Shown here piece by piece: positions 26,633 through 39,700 of a stretch of DNA of 64,000 bases. The stretch is from Xestospongia bergquistia (taxonomy: Eukaryota > Porifera > Demospongiae > Haplosclerida > Petrosiidae), in assembly GCA_963965975.1 (NCBI GenBank), contig OZ014424.1, positions 1,116,001-1,180,000 of the forward strand. The letters run 5' to 3'. The number at the start of each line of letters is the position of its first letter. Position 1 is the stretch's first letter. Below the pieces are notes generated by a model, which saw only the letters and a list, made by a program, of their open reading frames with translations, ran no database searches and was not told where the DNA came from. A program made the translations under genes and the position numbers.

Positions 26633-29600
26633 ATGATAATGACTGAAAATTGTAGAGGATCAAATGAACCTGTAGATACAACAATTTCTGAACTCAGAGG
26701 TAAGTCTGTTAAAAGTGTTATGAAGCCTTTTAAACAACTAAAATCCCTTTATATAGCTGTAAGTGCTAATGCAGGTCAAATGCGAAAGTTAATGAAGGAC
26801 ATACTTCAGGAACAGCACTGTCATTTACAACTAGCTTTAAAAAACTGCCTTTCACAAGTAGCTTCAGAAATGTTCACTAAAAAGTTAATTTCTGAACCTG
26901 TCAAAGATGAACCAACTTATGACAAATTAGTTGGTGATTTTAAAGCTGGAATAGAATTTAAAGATGTTTCAGAATTGCAAAAGTATTGGCAATCATTTAT
27001 TGAGATACTTTCTAATCAAAGTGGCTCTGCTGTTGGTGCAGCAGATTATTTAGCAAATGAGTTATCAAGGAGATTGAAGAGTCACAATGCTCCTCCTAGT
27101 ACATGTCCTTTACTCAATGACAAGGATAGCATCAAAATTGTAGATGTAGACAGAGAAGAGGAAATTATGGAAAAGCTAGAAGATCTTCATGAAAAATTTG
27201 CTGGTCTAATGAGACAAGTTAGAACTGAACTAAATAAGGAGATTGAAAACAAACGAACAACTCTTTCAGATATAGCTCGTTATGCGCAGGATTTTATAAC
27301 TTGGGAGAATATTGATTTCAGCAGTGTTCAAAGCATTGATGAGCTTTTTACAAAACTCCATTGCTATTTCGATTTTCTAGATTGTAGAGTTGTCATTGCA
27401 ATTTCTAAGGAATACATTACAAAAAATGATGATCTGATACATAAATTAGAAGGTCATTCTAAGCAATCACATAAATTTCGCAATATGCTATCAGTGAAGA
27501 CTCTTAGAGAAAGTTTATTGGAAATATACAATCCACACTTTAAAAATCCTGAAAACGCACCAACAGTTCACATTAAGTTGAACAATTCATGGGATGAAGC
27601 CCCTATAGAAGGATTGTACTTATTAATTAGAAAATTTCTTCCGAAACATGAGAAAGAATCCCTCATTAACCACATCCTAATCTTGTCAGGATCTGTACTT
27701 ATTAAATATATTGTCCAAGCATCCCAAGTCGATTGTCTCATAGGTTGTGCTCAAGGCAAGCTACAGTTTATGCGTCTCATTGGTATCTTTGGTTTAGTAA
27801 TCAATGGCACACCTATACTAGATGAAGATGAGAATATGAACTTTAGTTTTGATAATGCCCTTTTTGAAGCAGCAAAAGTTGGTCATAATGAAGCAGCTCA
27901 GTTTCTTCTGGACTTAGGAAGTAGTCTCGATGTGGCTTTTCTTGAGGCAGCAAAAGGCAGTCATGTCAGAGCAACTTGCTTTCTTCTAGAATTAGGAGCT
28001 AAGATTGGAACTTTGATGCCTCTGTGTGCTACATTAGGTAAAAATGATTTAAATTATAAGTTGTGAATATTATATTTCTTCAGATCTAAGTCAATTAGAT
28101 GAGATAGCAAAAGTGTTGAAAACAAATAATTTCTCTCCATCAAACTGGTTTCTTCTTGGACTTAGTCTCAGTCTTCCACAATCAACATTAGATGCTATTA
28201 AAGCTGAACACAGTAATAATGTATCTCAATGTCTACAGAAATGTTTATCTCAATGGTTGAGGAAAGCTGATGATGTAGTCGAGAAAGATGGACCAACATG
28301 GAGTTCATTGGCTGGTGCCCTGAGAAGTATTGGAGAAGTTGCTTCTGCTGAAATGATTGAAATTAGTATGCAATTTTATAATGTAGATTCAGATAATTAT
28401 TACATATCTTATTCAGGAATAGAGCTTTCCCATCCAGCCTGTCAAATATTACTAAAACATTCCAGAAAGCTTTCACAACTGATTCTTCCTGTGGAGACAT
28501 TATTAACAGAAGGAGTTATCTCCAAAGAGATATTTCATGAGCTAAAAAAATCAGGAAATTTATTAGTTAATGGTCCATTGAGAGCACTATGTACTACAGT
28601 GTCTAAGGACCACAAACAACTAAAAGCATTTGCCAGCATTTTACTTCAATCAAGAGAGACAATAAAAGTAGCTCAGTTTATACTTGAGGAGTATGGTAAG
28701 CAAGAAATAAGCTTCACTAATAAAAACCTTTGCTTTGTTTTGTAGAAACTACATTTACTTCACTACATCCATCTCAAATATCAGAAGGTATAGATGTCCT
28801 TTCTTTAAATGACCAAAAGATGGAAAAATCACCTCCAGGTTTGTTTATTATTTGTATTTTAGTTCTGATAATTTGATAATTAAACTAACACAGGAACTAC
28901 TTTTGATCAAATGAGAATGTACTTCATTATACTTTTTAACACTGTTGCTCATCACATTGAAGATAAAGTCCCATCACTTGAAGACCTCAAAACATACCTC
29001 CAGAAACATTTTGATGAACTAAGGCTTCAATTGGAATATGCTGAATCACTCAAGCAATTCATGTTCCTTGTCAAAGAGAAAGACACCATTATTGATATCA
29101 ATTACATACAAGCTATTGTAGATTACTTGGATATTGAGGAAGTCAAAGATCATATTGGAGCATACAAAATAACAATGGAAGAGTTCTGTGAGGAGACCAC
29201 ACTAGACATTTGTTGTAATGAAAGCTTTAATAAAGCTTCAACTTCTCTTCTCAAATGTGAGACAATTGAATTTGTTCTGGAATGGAAGGCTAATGAACAC
29301 TCACTCAGACATGTCAGAGCTTTATTACAAAAGGGCTTCCAAGATATGTCTAAAAAGGTTCAAGTGAGATACATAAAAGTGGACAGCAACTCTGTCATTG
29401 TAACTTGCTATGCTCCACGAAACATAATGGATATTCTACAGATGGAAGCAAAGAAGAATCTTGAACTACTGAAGGAGACTGGTATAATTGAACTAAAGAT
29501 CAGCTACCATTTTATTTGGGGTAAACATGCCAATAAAATACTAGCAGATAAGGAAGAAGAGATTGAGATACTACAAAAGAAAATAACTTCACTGTCCATA

Positions 29601-30034
29601 CAACTACTAGAGAGAAAAGAAATGTTGGCAAAAGACAATAAAAGTAAACAATGATGTCTCATTTAAATTTGACACCATAATTAACAAGAGAATACTTAGA
29701 CTGGCTGGCCAGACTCTCCATTATGACATGTGGAAGGACATGGAGGGACTGACCAGTCAGACTTGAGAACAACTGTAGTAGTGTACATATGGTTATGTTC
29801 TATAACTACTAATATATTATTTGTAGTTAAGGAGGAATTACTTTTAGTTAACTGTCTCTTTATATTAACTAGTATCTACTAATAAGTGCCTATGTTCTCG
29901 TTATAGCTGCATTACTAGAAAAACAAGAAGAGATAGAAATACTACAAGAGAAAATAACCTCACAGTCCTTACAACTACTAGAGTTAAAAGGAATGAACAG
30001 TCAATTAGCAAAAGGCAGCAAAAGTAAACAATAA
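26633..30034 (+). CDS. Death-domain gene C: X-ANK-Death-CARD-like-Y-coiled coil protein, two possible last exons
   Basis: Exons 26633-28037, 28084-28365, 28417-28695, 28746-28838, then either 28894-29654 (939 aa) or 28894-29520 joined to 29907-30034. Both endings are in phase and both finish SKSKQ-stop. It lacks the N-terminal Death domain of gene A; instead about 150 unrecognised helical residues precede module X (YFDFLDCRVVIAISKEY...GSVLIKYIVQASQ). Ankyrin-like repeats, a Death domain (TNNFSPSNWFLLGLSLSLP), the CARD-like unit (VETLLTEGVISKEIFHEL) and module Y (NSVIVTCYAPRNIMDIL) follow, and a short coiled coil closes it. No LRRs. The intron at 28366-28416 is only 51 nt, stop-free and a multiple of three. 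An ATG three codons into the frame (26639) is an alternative start. Function inferred as in gene A. Confidence 0.75.
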
Positions 30035-30179
30035 TACTTTATTTAAAATTAGCATTTATAATTCTCAAACATACATGTACTTAGTGTGGCTAGTCAGACC
30101 CTCCATTATGACATTTGAAGGACATGGGGGATCTGACCAGCCAATTTTATAACATTAGAGCAGTGTACATTATAGTTAC

Positions 30180-30800
30180 ATTCTACAACTACTTATATAT
30201 AAATTGTTAATAGAGAAACAAGAAGAAACAGAGCAGTTAATCAAAGAGTTAACTAAACAGAAAGAAAGTGAGCTGTATTACACGAGACAAGTGGAGGAGT
30301 TAACAAAGAAATTAGAAGTTGAGGCCAGAATGGGTAGGGCAAAAATATTAGAAATAGAAAAGTTAACCAGACAGAAAGAAGGTAAATTATAACTAATACT
30401 ATTTAGTATTTACCAGTACATACCATATATGTTCTATAGCTGCAGATAAAATATTAACAGAGAAAGAAGAACAAATCCAACAATTGACCAAGGAGAAAAA
30501 ATGTGAGCTATAGTTCTGTAATATATAGTCATTTCAATATGATTATATAGCTATTGATAAAGTATTGGTAGAGAAACAAGAACAAGTACAACAGTTGACC
30601 AGACAGAATGAAGGTAAACTACAGTATTGTTAATAGTATGCCATATGGTTGTATTTATTCAGCTATTGATAAAGTATTAGCAATGAAAGAAAAAGAAATA
30701 AATCAGTTGACCAGAAAGAAAGAAGGTAAGCTATATAATTATAGTTGTTCATGCCATATATGGTTATGTTCTATAGTTACTGATAAAATATTAGTTGTAA
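30180..30800 (+). pseudogene. Orphan array of coiled-coil exons downstream of gene C
   Basis: Four exon-like units with AG and GT borders, near 30211-30381, 30440-30500, 30550-30612 and 30661-30725, encode KQEETEQLIKEL, ADKILTEKEEQIQQLT, IDKVLVEKQEQVQQLTRQ and IDKVLAMKEKEINQLTRK. A fifth near 30779 (VTDKILVV) decays at once. They match the 63-bp exons of gene B. No LRR exon follows, so they are probably the tail of a gene that lost its 3' end, unless they are spliced to gene C. Confidence 0.7.
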
Positions 30801-31083
30801 GGTATTTTAATCTGTGACAACTGAAAAAAATATAGAGATAACAAAGTTGAAAGTACCAAAATAGGCTAGGTATCCATATATAAGGATGATGTTAATCATA
30901 TATTGTGACTGTTGCACAAAAAATTAGAATCCATTAATCACATCATTAATATTAAAGTACACATAATTATATTCAATAACACATCTGCTATCACACTGAT
31001 ACAGTTACTGAACACACATAACTATGTTGCTGATGTTTACATATTACTGTTTTAAAAGTGCTTACAGTTTTAATTTTATTATA

Positions 31084-32080
31084 ATGAAATCACTTCCTGT
31101 AGCTACCACTCTTCATGGACACACTTTGTTTGTTAGACCACAGTATGACCAGTTAATAGAATTACTAGATACTCTAGTCAATTGGCAAAAGTTTGGCACT
31201 TTTTTAACTGGAATTGAGAGACGAGACATTGAAAGGATTGAAGCTGACACATCAATTAAAGGAATTGACCAACAAAAAGCTGCTCTATTTACAAAATGGC
31301 TTAGTGTTCATCCTGAGGCATCATGGGAAGATGTGTTGTTTGCACTAGAAAAGTCACAAGAATATTCTCTAGTATCAAGGGTATATCAAAAACTTAATTC
31401 AACTTTATCAACAGCTTCAACTATTTCTCAAAGTATAATTATTATTGTAATAATTAATAATAATGTAATCTCATCATGTAGATCCTCAAGAAGTGGTAAA
31501 AACAGTCGTGTTTGAAAATGAAGAGGAAGAAGAACTTCAAGCTACATTAGAACATCTTGATAGAAACTTTAGTGTATTATTGGTAACTGTTCGATTATCT
31601 CTTGATTGTAAACTACAACATCAACAACTACTACTAGTGGAGTTTATTAGATGGATTGAACATCGAATGAACTGGGTTGGGGAACTGGATAACATTGTTG
31701 ATTCAAATGATCTTTTCAAGAAACTACATCCATATTTTGACTTTTTAGACTGTGGATTGATTGTTGATATGAGTGAAATGTTTCTCAATGATGAATGCTT
31801 TGGAGAAGACAAAAGAAGCCTTGTCAGTGAACTTAAAGAACACATAGCTAAGGCTAATACACTTCGTTGCTCATCTACTGTGAAAAAACTCAAACTTCAA
31901 TTAAAAAGCATATACACCCCACATCTAAGAGATCTAACAAGCATGCCTCAAATTAACATTAAATTACAAAATCCATGGAATGATGCCACTATTCAAGGAC
32001 TTTATCTACTAATAGGACATTTACTACCTTACAAGTCAAAGCATTCAATTTTGAACCATATTGAGATTGATACAGGTTGA
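31084..32080 (+). CDS. Death-domain gene D, truncated Death-X protein
   Basis: Exons 31084-31432 and 31482-32080; 315 aa. It carries the same Death domain (PQYDQLIELLDTLVNWQKFG) and most of module X (RWIEHRMNWVGELDNIV, PYFDFLDCGLIVDMSEMF, LYLLIGHLLPYKSKHSI). The frame stops after HIEIDTG, exactly where gene A continues GSVIIKYIV. No ankyrin, second Death, Y or LRR exon was found downstream. Either a 3'-truncated pseudogene or a short Death-only adaptor. The start at 31084 is tentative; an in-frame ATG lies 20 codons upstream. Confidence 0.6.
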
Positions 32081-33244
32081 TTTTATATTTAATGTATGCA
32101 TATAATTTTGTAATGTAGGTTTTATTTTTGTTTCATTCAATGCAAAAAAAGTATTCATTTCACTCTGATATGCTGATGCTGCAATTAGAATGAAATATAT
32201 TAAACATACAGAAGCTTTGCATAAATGCAAGTCAACTCAAAAGCAATGTCTGTCTCGATTCTGCACTCAAGCATAAACATTACCACAAGATGTAGTAGAT
32301 GGTATTCCACTATCTAGCCTGTTTCTTTATTTCCTTCACTGACAGATTTCTTCCTAGAGTTTTTTGTACCATCTTTGGCCAACTTTTATGATGGTATAAC
32401 ATCAAATAAGACAAGACAGATTACTTGATAGACAGAATGATGGTCAAAAAAATTAGAGAAGAAATATTCAGATAGAATTACTATTGCACAAATGCTTAGC
32501 AAGTGCCCTAGCTCATTTTCTAGTAAGTATAATTTTAACTCAAATGTATATACTAGATTTATTAGATATCCTTTACCTATACAACTGTTTCTTGACAAGG
32601 ATAAAGCAATTATGGCATATCTTAGTGGTCATGCATAACTATAGTATTACATGGAGAAATATATGGCTAGCTAACATATTGCAAATGTAAATCTAATCTG
32701 TTTAATTTTCAAAATTCTTATTATTTAACCTGCATTCAACAATTATCAATATACACAGACCAACACAGATCACACCTCAGACACTTTTGAATCACTCTAT
32801 TTCTATAATAGTGACCTCAGTGAAAAATATACAGGATGTGGTTGCCATCTTAATTTGAAGAGCAGGTGATGTTGCTGCTAAATTAAACAAATGAAATAGG
32901 GTTGATTTATTAGAAATCCCTTAGTTATAATATATGCCCTGTTAAACCACTTGCTTCCATGACAAGGATAAACCATATCTTAGTAGTCCTATCTAGTACT
33001 ATAGGATTACACGGAGAAATATATGGCTAAAATATTGCAGGTGTTTGTGTTGACTTACATGTCATGCACAATGCCCATATGTAAAAAAATTAAAGCTAAG
33101 ATTCAGATTAAACTAGGATTTGACAAGAAAGCGATGGTCCTGACACTTGTATGCAAGGAGGATATAGACACACCTTATACATTTCCTGCTACTTACTGGC
33201 TGTATCCTGTAAGTTACTATCTGATGACTCATGTCTATATCAAG
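32081..33244. other. Gap with a third partial upstream block
   Basis: 32699-32885 repeats part of the blocks at 19.7 and 26.0 kb (AATATACACAGACCAACACA, then ACAGGATGTGGTTGCCATCT). 32930-33244 is duplicated at 34890-35205 as the upstream region of the two MARVEL genes. No coding sequence recognised. Confidence 0.65.
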
Positions 33245-34685
33245 ATGTCTGAATCTTTAGAAGACATAGAGAATATAGTAGAAACTGATAATGGCAGTTC
33301 TTCTGAAGTCCAGACCAGCAGCAGATCAAGTGGCTATTGTAATGGGTACACAATAGACCACACTTACTTGAGAAGTATTGAAGGTATTTTGAGAGTAATC
33401 ACACTGGTGAGTGTAAAGAAGAGAGAAAGATCTTATAAGCTTTCCTTTGCTTTCTAGCCTCTTGCTGTCATTTTCATTGTGTTGGATGTGGCTGATTACA
33501 GAGGTGGTGGAGAATGGTTTAATTTATTTGTAGCAATTGGATGGATTATATATGCTGTTGTTACTATTATCATTGAAGTCTTCGTACCTGGTATCTATGT
33601 CTATAGATTAGTGGTAAGAAATTAGATGAATGACCATTTACTTTATTGACTTGAAAAAATCAATCAACTTTTGACATTGTAAATGACATTATATGAATTC
33701 CCTGATCAGTTTTCAGAGGATACCACATGTTATAAATTAATACCATCTTCTTTATAGCTAGGTGCATAGTTCATTAACCAATGCAACTATATGAATGACC
33801 CAACCTCTAAATTTAATATACCCCATAAAACAAATACTAAGACACATTGTCTATTGGTAATGAATTAATTTATATATACAAACAATATTGTTTAAGGTTA
33901 GTTTGGCGTGCCCACCAATGTTCAGTAAATTTTGTTTGAAGACTTTACATGACATAGACTATTCAGTATGCACAGTGTGGTTAATAACAAGTACTTATAT
34001 ATATACAAATTTAACTTCCATGTCATATTCAGCATTAATGTTGATAATTACTTTGTGCCTGTTGTCAGTAATGCTACTACATAGCGACAAATACCATACA
34101 ATTATAGTACAAGTTAATTGTACTAATTTTTTCCTATATAGGATGGTATCATGACCATGCTATATGCTTTGATGTGGGCTATAGCTAGTATCATATGTAT
34201 TGTTGATGCTGCAATTCGAAATAGTGGTGTTCTTGGAGGTGCTGCAGTAAGTTTCAAGATGAGATTACTGACCTACATAGTAGTAATTATCATAATATTG
34301 TAGTAACCACTATATACCAGTATATTGTGAAAAATTTTTAGGTAGTGTTGGTAGCACATACACATGTAAATATGTGAAAACACAATTCACTTTACTAAAG
34401 AAGTATGTTGCTATTATATCTATATTATATAGAGTACTTGAGATTTATCATACAGATCAAGAATATAATTGTTAAGTTTTTTGTTGTGTATAGTAGATTG
34501 GATTTATATGGGGTAGTAATAAGGTTTATTTTATTATAGGATGTTCATTCAACGTTGTATTTTTTCTTTAGTTTTTAGGAATCTTAATTACAGTCATGAT
34601 CATTACAAATGCAGTCATGGCATTGAGAACATGGCGTACATATGAAGGAGGAACTAGAGGTTCTGTGGCCCTTTTTGTCATTTGA
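33245..34685 (+). CDS. MARVEL-domain four-TM membrane protein 1
   Basis: Exons 33245-33406, 33458-33613, 34142-34246, 34572-34685; 178 aa. Short acidic, Ser-rich cytoplasmic N-terminus (MSESLEDIENIVETDNGSSS), then four hydrophobic helices: around LRSIEGILRVITLPLAVIFI, WFNLFVAIGWIIYAVVTIII, GIMTMLYALMWAIASIICIV and FLGILITVMIITNAVMAL. The second loop ends in a charged tail RTWRTYEGG. Length, helix spacing and the LRSIEGILR start fit MARVEL proteins of the CMTM/plasmolipin type, which work in membrane apposition and vesicle traffic. The start at 33245 was preferred over an upstream in-frame ATG because only this one is conserved in the tandem copy. Exact subfamily unknown. Confidence 0.75.
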
Positions 34686-35205
34686 TTCTGATCAATGAAA
34701 AAGTGCCGTGAACACTTTTAAAATATTGAGTTTCTTTCTGAATTTCTATTAAGTTTTCAGTATACTACATTTTAATTACCAAATCAGAACCAATTATTCT
34801 TTGAATAACAACTAAAATGTCATTTTCATTCGTGATTTTCGCATGATGCAATTAAGATGAGTATTGCGTTGAGTTATTAGAAATCCAGATTCCTTACCTA
34901 TACAAACTGATAAAGAACTCTTTTCATTACAAGGGTAAATCAATATGGCATAGACTAATAGTGACAGCTGTAGTACTAGTATTGTATAGAGAGATGGTTA
35001 ATTTATTGTGAACATTTTTGTTGACTTACACGTCAAGCATAAAGCCCATTACAAAAAGAAATAAAAGTAACATTCAGATTGAACTAGGATGTGACAAGAA
35101 AGTGTCTTGGCACTTGCATTTAGGGAGGATACATGACACATATATTACCTGCTACGTACTGGCTGTATCCTGTAAGTTACTCTGATCATTCATATCTGTG
35201 GTAAG

Positions 35206-36361
35206 ATGTCTGAATCTTTAGAAGATGTAGAAAAGATAGTAGAAACTGATAATGGCAGTTCTTCTGAAGTCCAGACTAACAGCAGATCAAGTGGCTATTG
35301 TAATGGTTGCAAAATAGACCACACTTACTTAAGAAGCATTGAAGGTATTTTGAGAGTACTTACAATGGTGAGTGTAAAGAATAAGAGAGAAGATGTTATA
35401 ACCTTTCCTTTACTTTCTAGCCTCTTACTCATATTTTCATTGTGTTGGATCTTGGTGATTACAGAGGTGCTGGAGAATGGTTTAATTTATTTGTAGCAAT
35501 TGCATGGATTATGTATTCTAGTGTCACTATTATCATTGAAGTCTTTGTGCCTGGTATTCATGTCCATAGATTAGTGGTAAGAAGTAAGATGCATAGCCAT
35601 TTTGTTTTGTTTATTTAAAAATCCATCAACTTTTGAAATTGTAAATAATATTATATGACTTCATCAGTTTTAGAGGATACTACATGACATAAATTAATAT
35701 ATTAATGAATGCCTTTTTACAGGGTTCATTTAACCAATGCAACAACAAGGAGGACCCAATCTCTAAATAATGATTTTTCTTATATATATAGGATGGTATT
35801 ATGACTATGATATTTGCTTTGATGTGGACTGCAGTTAGTATCATATGCATTGTTGATGCTGCAAGACATGATAGTGGTGTTCTTGGTGCAGCTGCAGTAA
35901 GTTTCAAGATGATATTGTACTGCTATGTCATGTGACTGATTTACTTGGTAGTGATTATCGTAATATTGTAGTAACCACTATATACCAGTATTGTGCAAAG
36001 TTTTTAGATAGTGTTGGTGTAGTACATGTACATGTACATATATGATAATAATGCACTTTGCTAAAGAAGTATATTGTTATTATATGTTTATTATTATGTA
36101 GAATACATGAGATTTATCATATAGATCAAGAATACAATTGTTATGTTTTGTTGTGTGTAGTGTAGTTGATAGAATTGATTATGAGCTAGCAATAAAGTTC
36201 ATTTTATCATAGGATGTCCATTCAACGTTGCATTTTTTCTTCATTAGGTTTTTGCAATATTGATTATGGTCATACTCATTGCAAATGCAGTCATGGCATT
36301 GAGAACATGGCATATATATGAAGGAGGGACTAGAGGTTCTGTGGCTCTTTTTGATGTTTGA
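35206..36361 (+). CDS. MARVEL-domain four-TM membrane protein 2
   Basis: Exons 35206-35367, 35421-35576, 35792-35896, 36248-36361; 178 aa. Tandem copy of the preceding gene with identical exon lengths for exons 1-3 and the same intron phases. Differences cluster in the loop (ADYRGGGEWF becomes GDYRGAGEWF) and in the last helix. The two intergenic upstream regions are also alike, so the duplication included the promoter. It ends GSVALFDV. Confidence 0.75.
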
Positions 36362-36745
36362 TACTTCAACAGAAAGTCATTAGTGCTGTGAACATTTTTT
36401 AAATATTGACTTTCATTATGATTTTTTTATCAAGTTTTTAGTGTATTCTTTGATTACTAAATCATAACCAAAAGATTCTTAGCAAAAACCCTGACATTTT
36501 AAACCGTCAGTCTGTCTTTGATCCATACATGCTTGCCTGAATAAAATTACAATACAACAATGTATCATTGCAAATAGGAAGTTTAGGCTGTAATGTAGTC
36601 AATAGGATCAGTATTTAATAATGTGCATTCAGTCACATGAGTACATGAAACAATAGAATCATTCTGAACAAGGAAATAATTAATTCCACATTAGTTCTTT
36701 ACACTGTGCGTATAATTAGAGATACAACCACGTGGAGAAAAAGTA

Positions 36746-39700
36746 ATGCAGTCAGAGAAAATTAGGACTTTACTAGCTGATTCTGGTGCCTTTATCAAGG
36801 GAGCTCCTTTACAACAGTGGTCTAGTAATGTAGTAACAATCAAGGATGTAGTAAATGAGATCAGAGATGCCAATACTCGCCAAAGATTACAAGTGTTGCC
36901 TTATAAGCTGACATTTCGTGAACCGTCACAAGCAGCCATTAGTCATGGTAAGGTAATACGGTATCAAAGACCAATATAGTACACGCAAGTGACACAACCT
37001 ATTATTATTATCAGTGGTTATTTGTTAGGACACATCTACCTATTATATTGAATCATTGATCATTCTACTCTGTTTGTATTGTAGTCTTGTTAGCCACTCC
37101 TCTTTGTATAAATTGCTGCCCTCGTAAGAACAGTGTTTTGTGAAGAGGATGGCCTCACAAGACTACAAATGTTACTATTTCACAATAACCATATTGCTAG
37201 TGTCTAGACATATACCAGAAGAGTACAGTGTGTCACATGATACATTAGTCAACTCAATTAATGTAGCTATAATACAGTAGTTATATCTTTAACTCACCTT
37301 AGTATTATGATGACTGTCTTCTTTCTCTTACAACATCGTTATAGTAACTGACTTTGCTAAGAAGACAGGAGATTATCACAGTCTCTCTGCAACTGATCTA
37401 CGTCTTATTGCCCTCACCTACCAACTAGAATGTGAGGAGGGGCCTAGCAAAGGAGAACAGCTGAGGACAGAACCTCTCAAAACATCAACTCAAGTAAACT
37501 GAACTAACAGTCTACTACCTTAGACTCTTAGCTTTTATAGTTATTTGCAGTACAATAGTACATTGTATATGTTGTGTATTGATAGAACAATGTTAGGGCT
37601 GTCAGGTTTGTATATGTTATGATTATGTTTTGATCATAACATGATTATCAATGTTTTTACTTAGCATTGATACTTGCAGTAAACATGTTATGAATCATGT
37701 TTAGTTTGTGTTAGTACATTGTTAAAAGTGTTTTAAACATAAAACTGTAACAATGTTAATTTATTGATAATATCTAATTTAACACTTTTAAATTGTGTAT
37801 TGTTATTGTATACACAGAACCCAATACAACGAGGAGGACAAGGTATTTTTACAGCTGGATTTTACAAAGGATATCAAGTGAGTCATCTGATATACGTACA
37901 ATTCTGGCATGTCTTGTTTTGTGATCTAATTGTTATAATACTTTTAAAAAACAAAAGTAAACGCAATTAACAAGCTTTGGAGATATAGCTGTATATTCAC
38001 CTAGTCTCTTATAAAACCAGCTGTTTTTAAATAGTGATAGGAATAGGATGTTAATACTACAACTGCTGGTTGATGTCCAAATATTTCAAACCACAGATAA
38101 GGAAAAAAAGCAGCTCTATATCATCATCAACAACAACAGACTCCATTAATAGTGACACAACACCACCTCCTATAACCAGTGATGCTACCAATATAGATTT
38201 ACCATCATCCTCAACAGAATTATCAGCTGAATCTACAACAGTGACCAACTCTTTGGATCTTTCACTTCAAGGATGTTATACCTTACCATGTGATAAAGAG
38301 AATGTCAACACTCCAGACACTAGTACTGTACAGCAATCATTGAATAATGAAATTGTAGCTGGACTGGAAACATTGTGTGTTGAAGACAATGAGAATGTGG
38401 AGTCAGATGTACTCACAAATAAATTAGATAAGGAGGACAATTGTGCTAGTGATGTTATGAAAGGAGAAGAGAAAAAAGAGATTACAAACAATAGTGAAGA
38501 AAATGAAGACGAGGAGATTGTTGAAGAAGAAGAACTTAGTGACAGTGATGATGAAGGATGGGTCACTCCAGAGAATATTCATGAAGTGTGTGAAAAGATG
38601 GGTGGAGTTATGGAGGAACAACCAGAAAAGGTTACAGTGGGTTGTATTACCACTGACTACTCTATGCAAGTAATAACCATGACATAATAACTAGCATATG
38701 TTCATGACATGGGCACTGCATGGTCTCCACATGGTCACCATACATCACGTGATGTCACTAGTTGTCACATGATCTGTACTTGTTATTGTTTTATTTATAG
38801 AATGTATTACTTCAAATGGGATTGCAAGTGGTATCAGTGGATGGTATGTTGATCAAACGACTACAAACATATGCTCAACAATGTAAAGCATGTTTCAAGT
38901 AAGAATAACTCATAACAGGTCCAGAAATAATACCTTTTACTTACAATCAATTTTAGTATTTTTTAAATCATGCAATAACATTGACACATTTTAGGCCAAG
39001 AACATCAAACATTTCTAATAAAATTTTGCTTTCATATTAGATATTGGTATCTTGAAACTCATCAATGATCTACTAGGTTATTGATTCACCCTTATATGAA
39101 TACCAGTGTTTAGAAACACTTAATATATTAGCAGAGATGTTGATTTAGTCATCTAGTGAATTGGAAAATCTCCAAAGTATTGCATTGTCATGTCCTATAT
39201 TAGAATCACAACACTGTCTTTTAAAGCAATATTTATTTTTAAATATCCCCTTTATTATTATAAACTAACCAGTATTATGTCTTCCATGTACACCAAATAT
39301 TTTTGATGGTTTATATATCCATCTTTTTAGGACATCATTTAAAATGGGGGCCTATTTTTGTCCCCACTGTGGCAACAAAACTATGATCAAAGTGTTGGCA
39401 CAAACAGCTGCTGATGGCACTGTACAATACCGCCCACTGAGCAATAAACAGTTCAGTCACAAAGGATTAAGGGTAAGTATCTTGTTAGTGATTGTAATGC
39501 ATTGATCATTGTGTATTGTAATGAAGAAAGTTGATATCAATGTTTGATATTAGACTAATGACCAACCTTTATTAGACTGGCATTAAAGGAATTTACCATA
39601 TTATAAAGGACAAAAATAAAATACCAGATAACTACTGGTGCAGTCAGTATACTCTTTAAGGATACTATTAAAATATTATAGTAAAATATTCTAGTGGTAT

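Noticed and set aside
33023-33244. Upstream in-frame extension of MARVEL gene 1
   Set aside because: The tandem copy has the same upstream DNA but does not keep the frame, so the start at 33245 is preferred.
38057-38669. Minus-strand Ser-rich frames opposite NOB1 exon 4
   Set aside because: Shadow of the acidic NOB1 linker (GAA/GAG codons read as TTC/CTC); no independent support.
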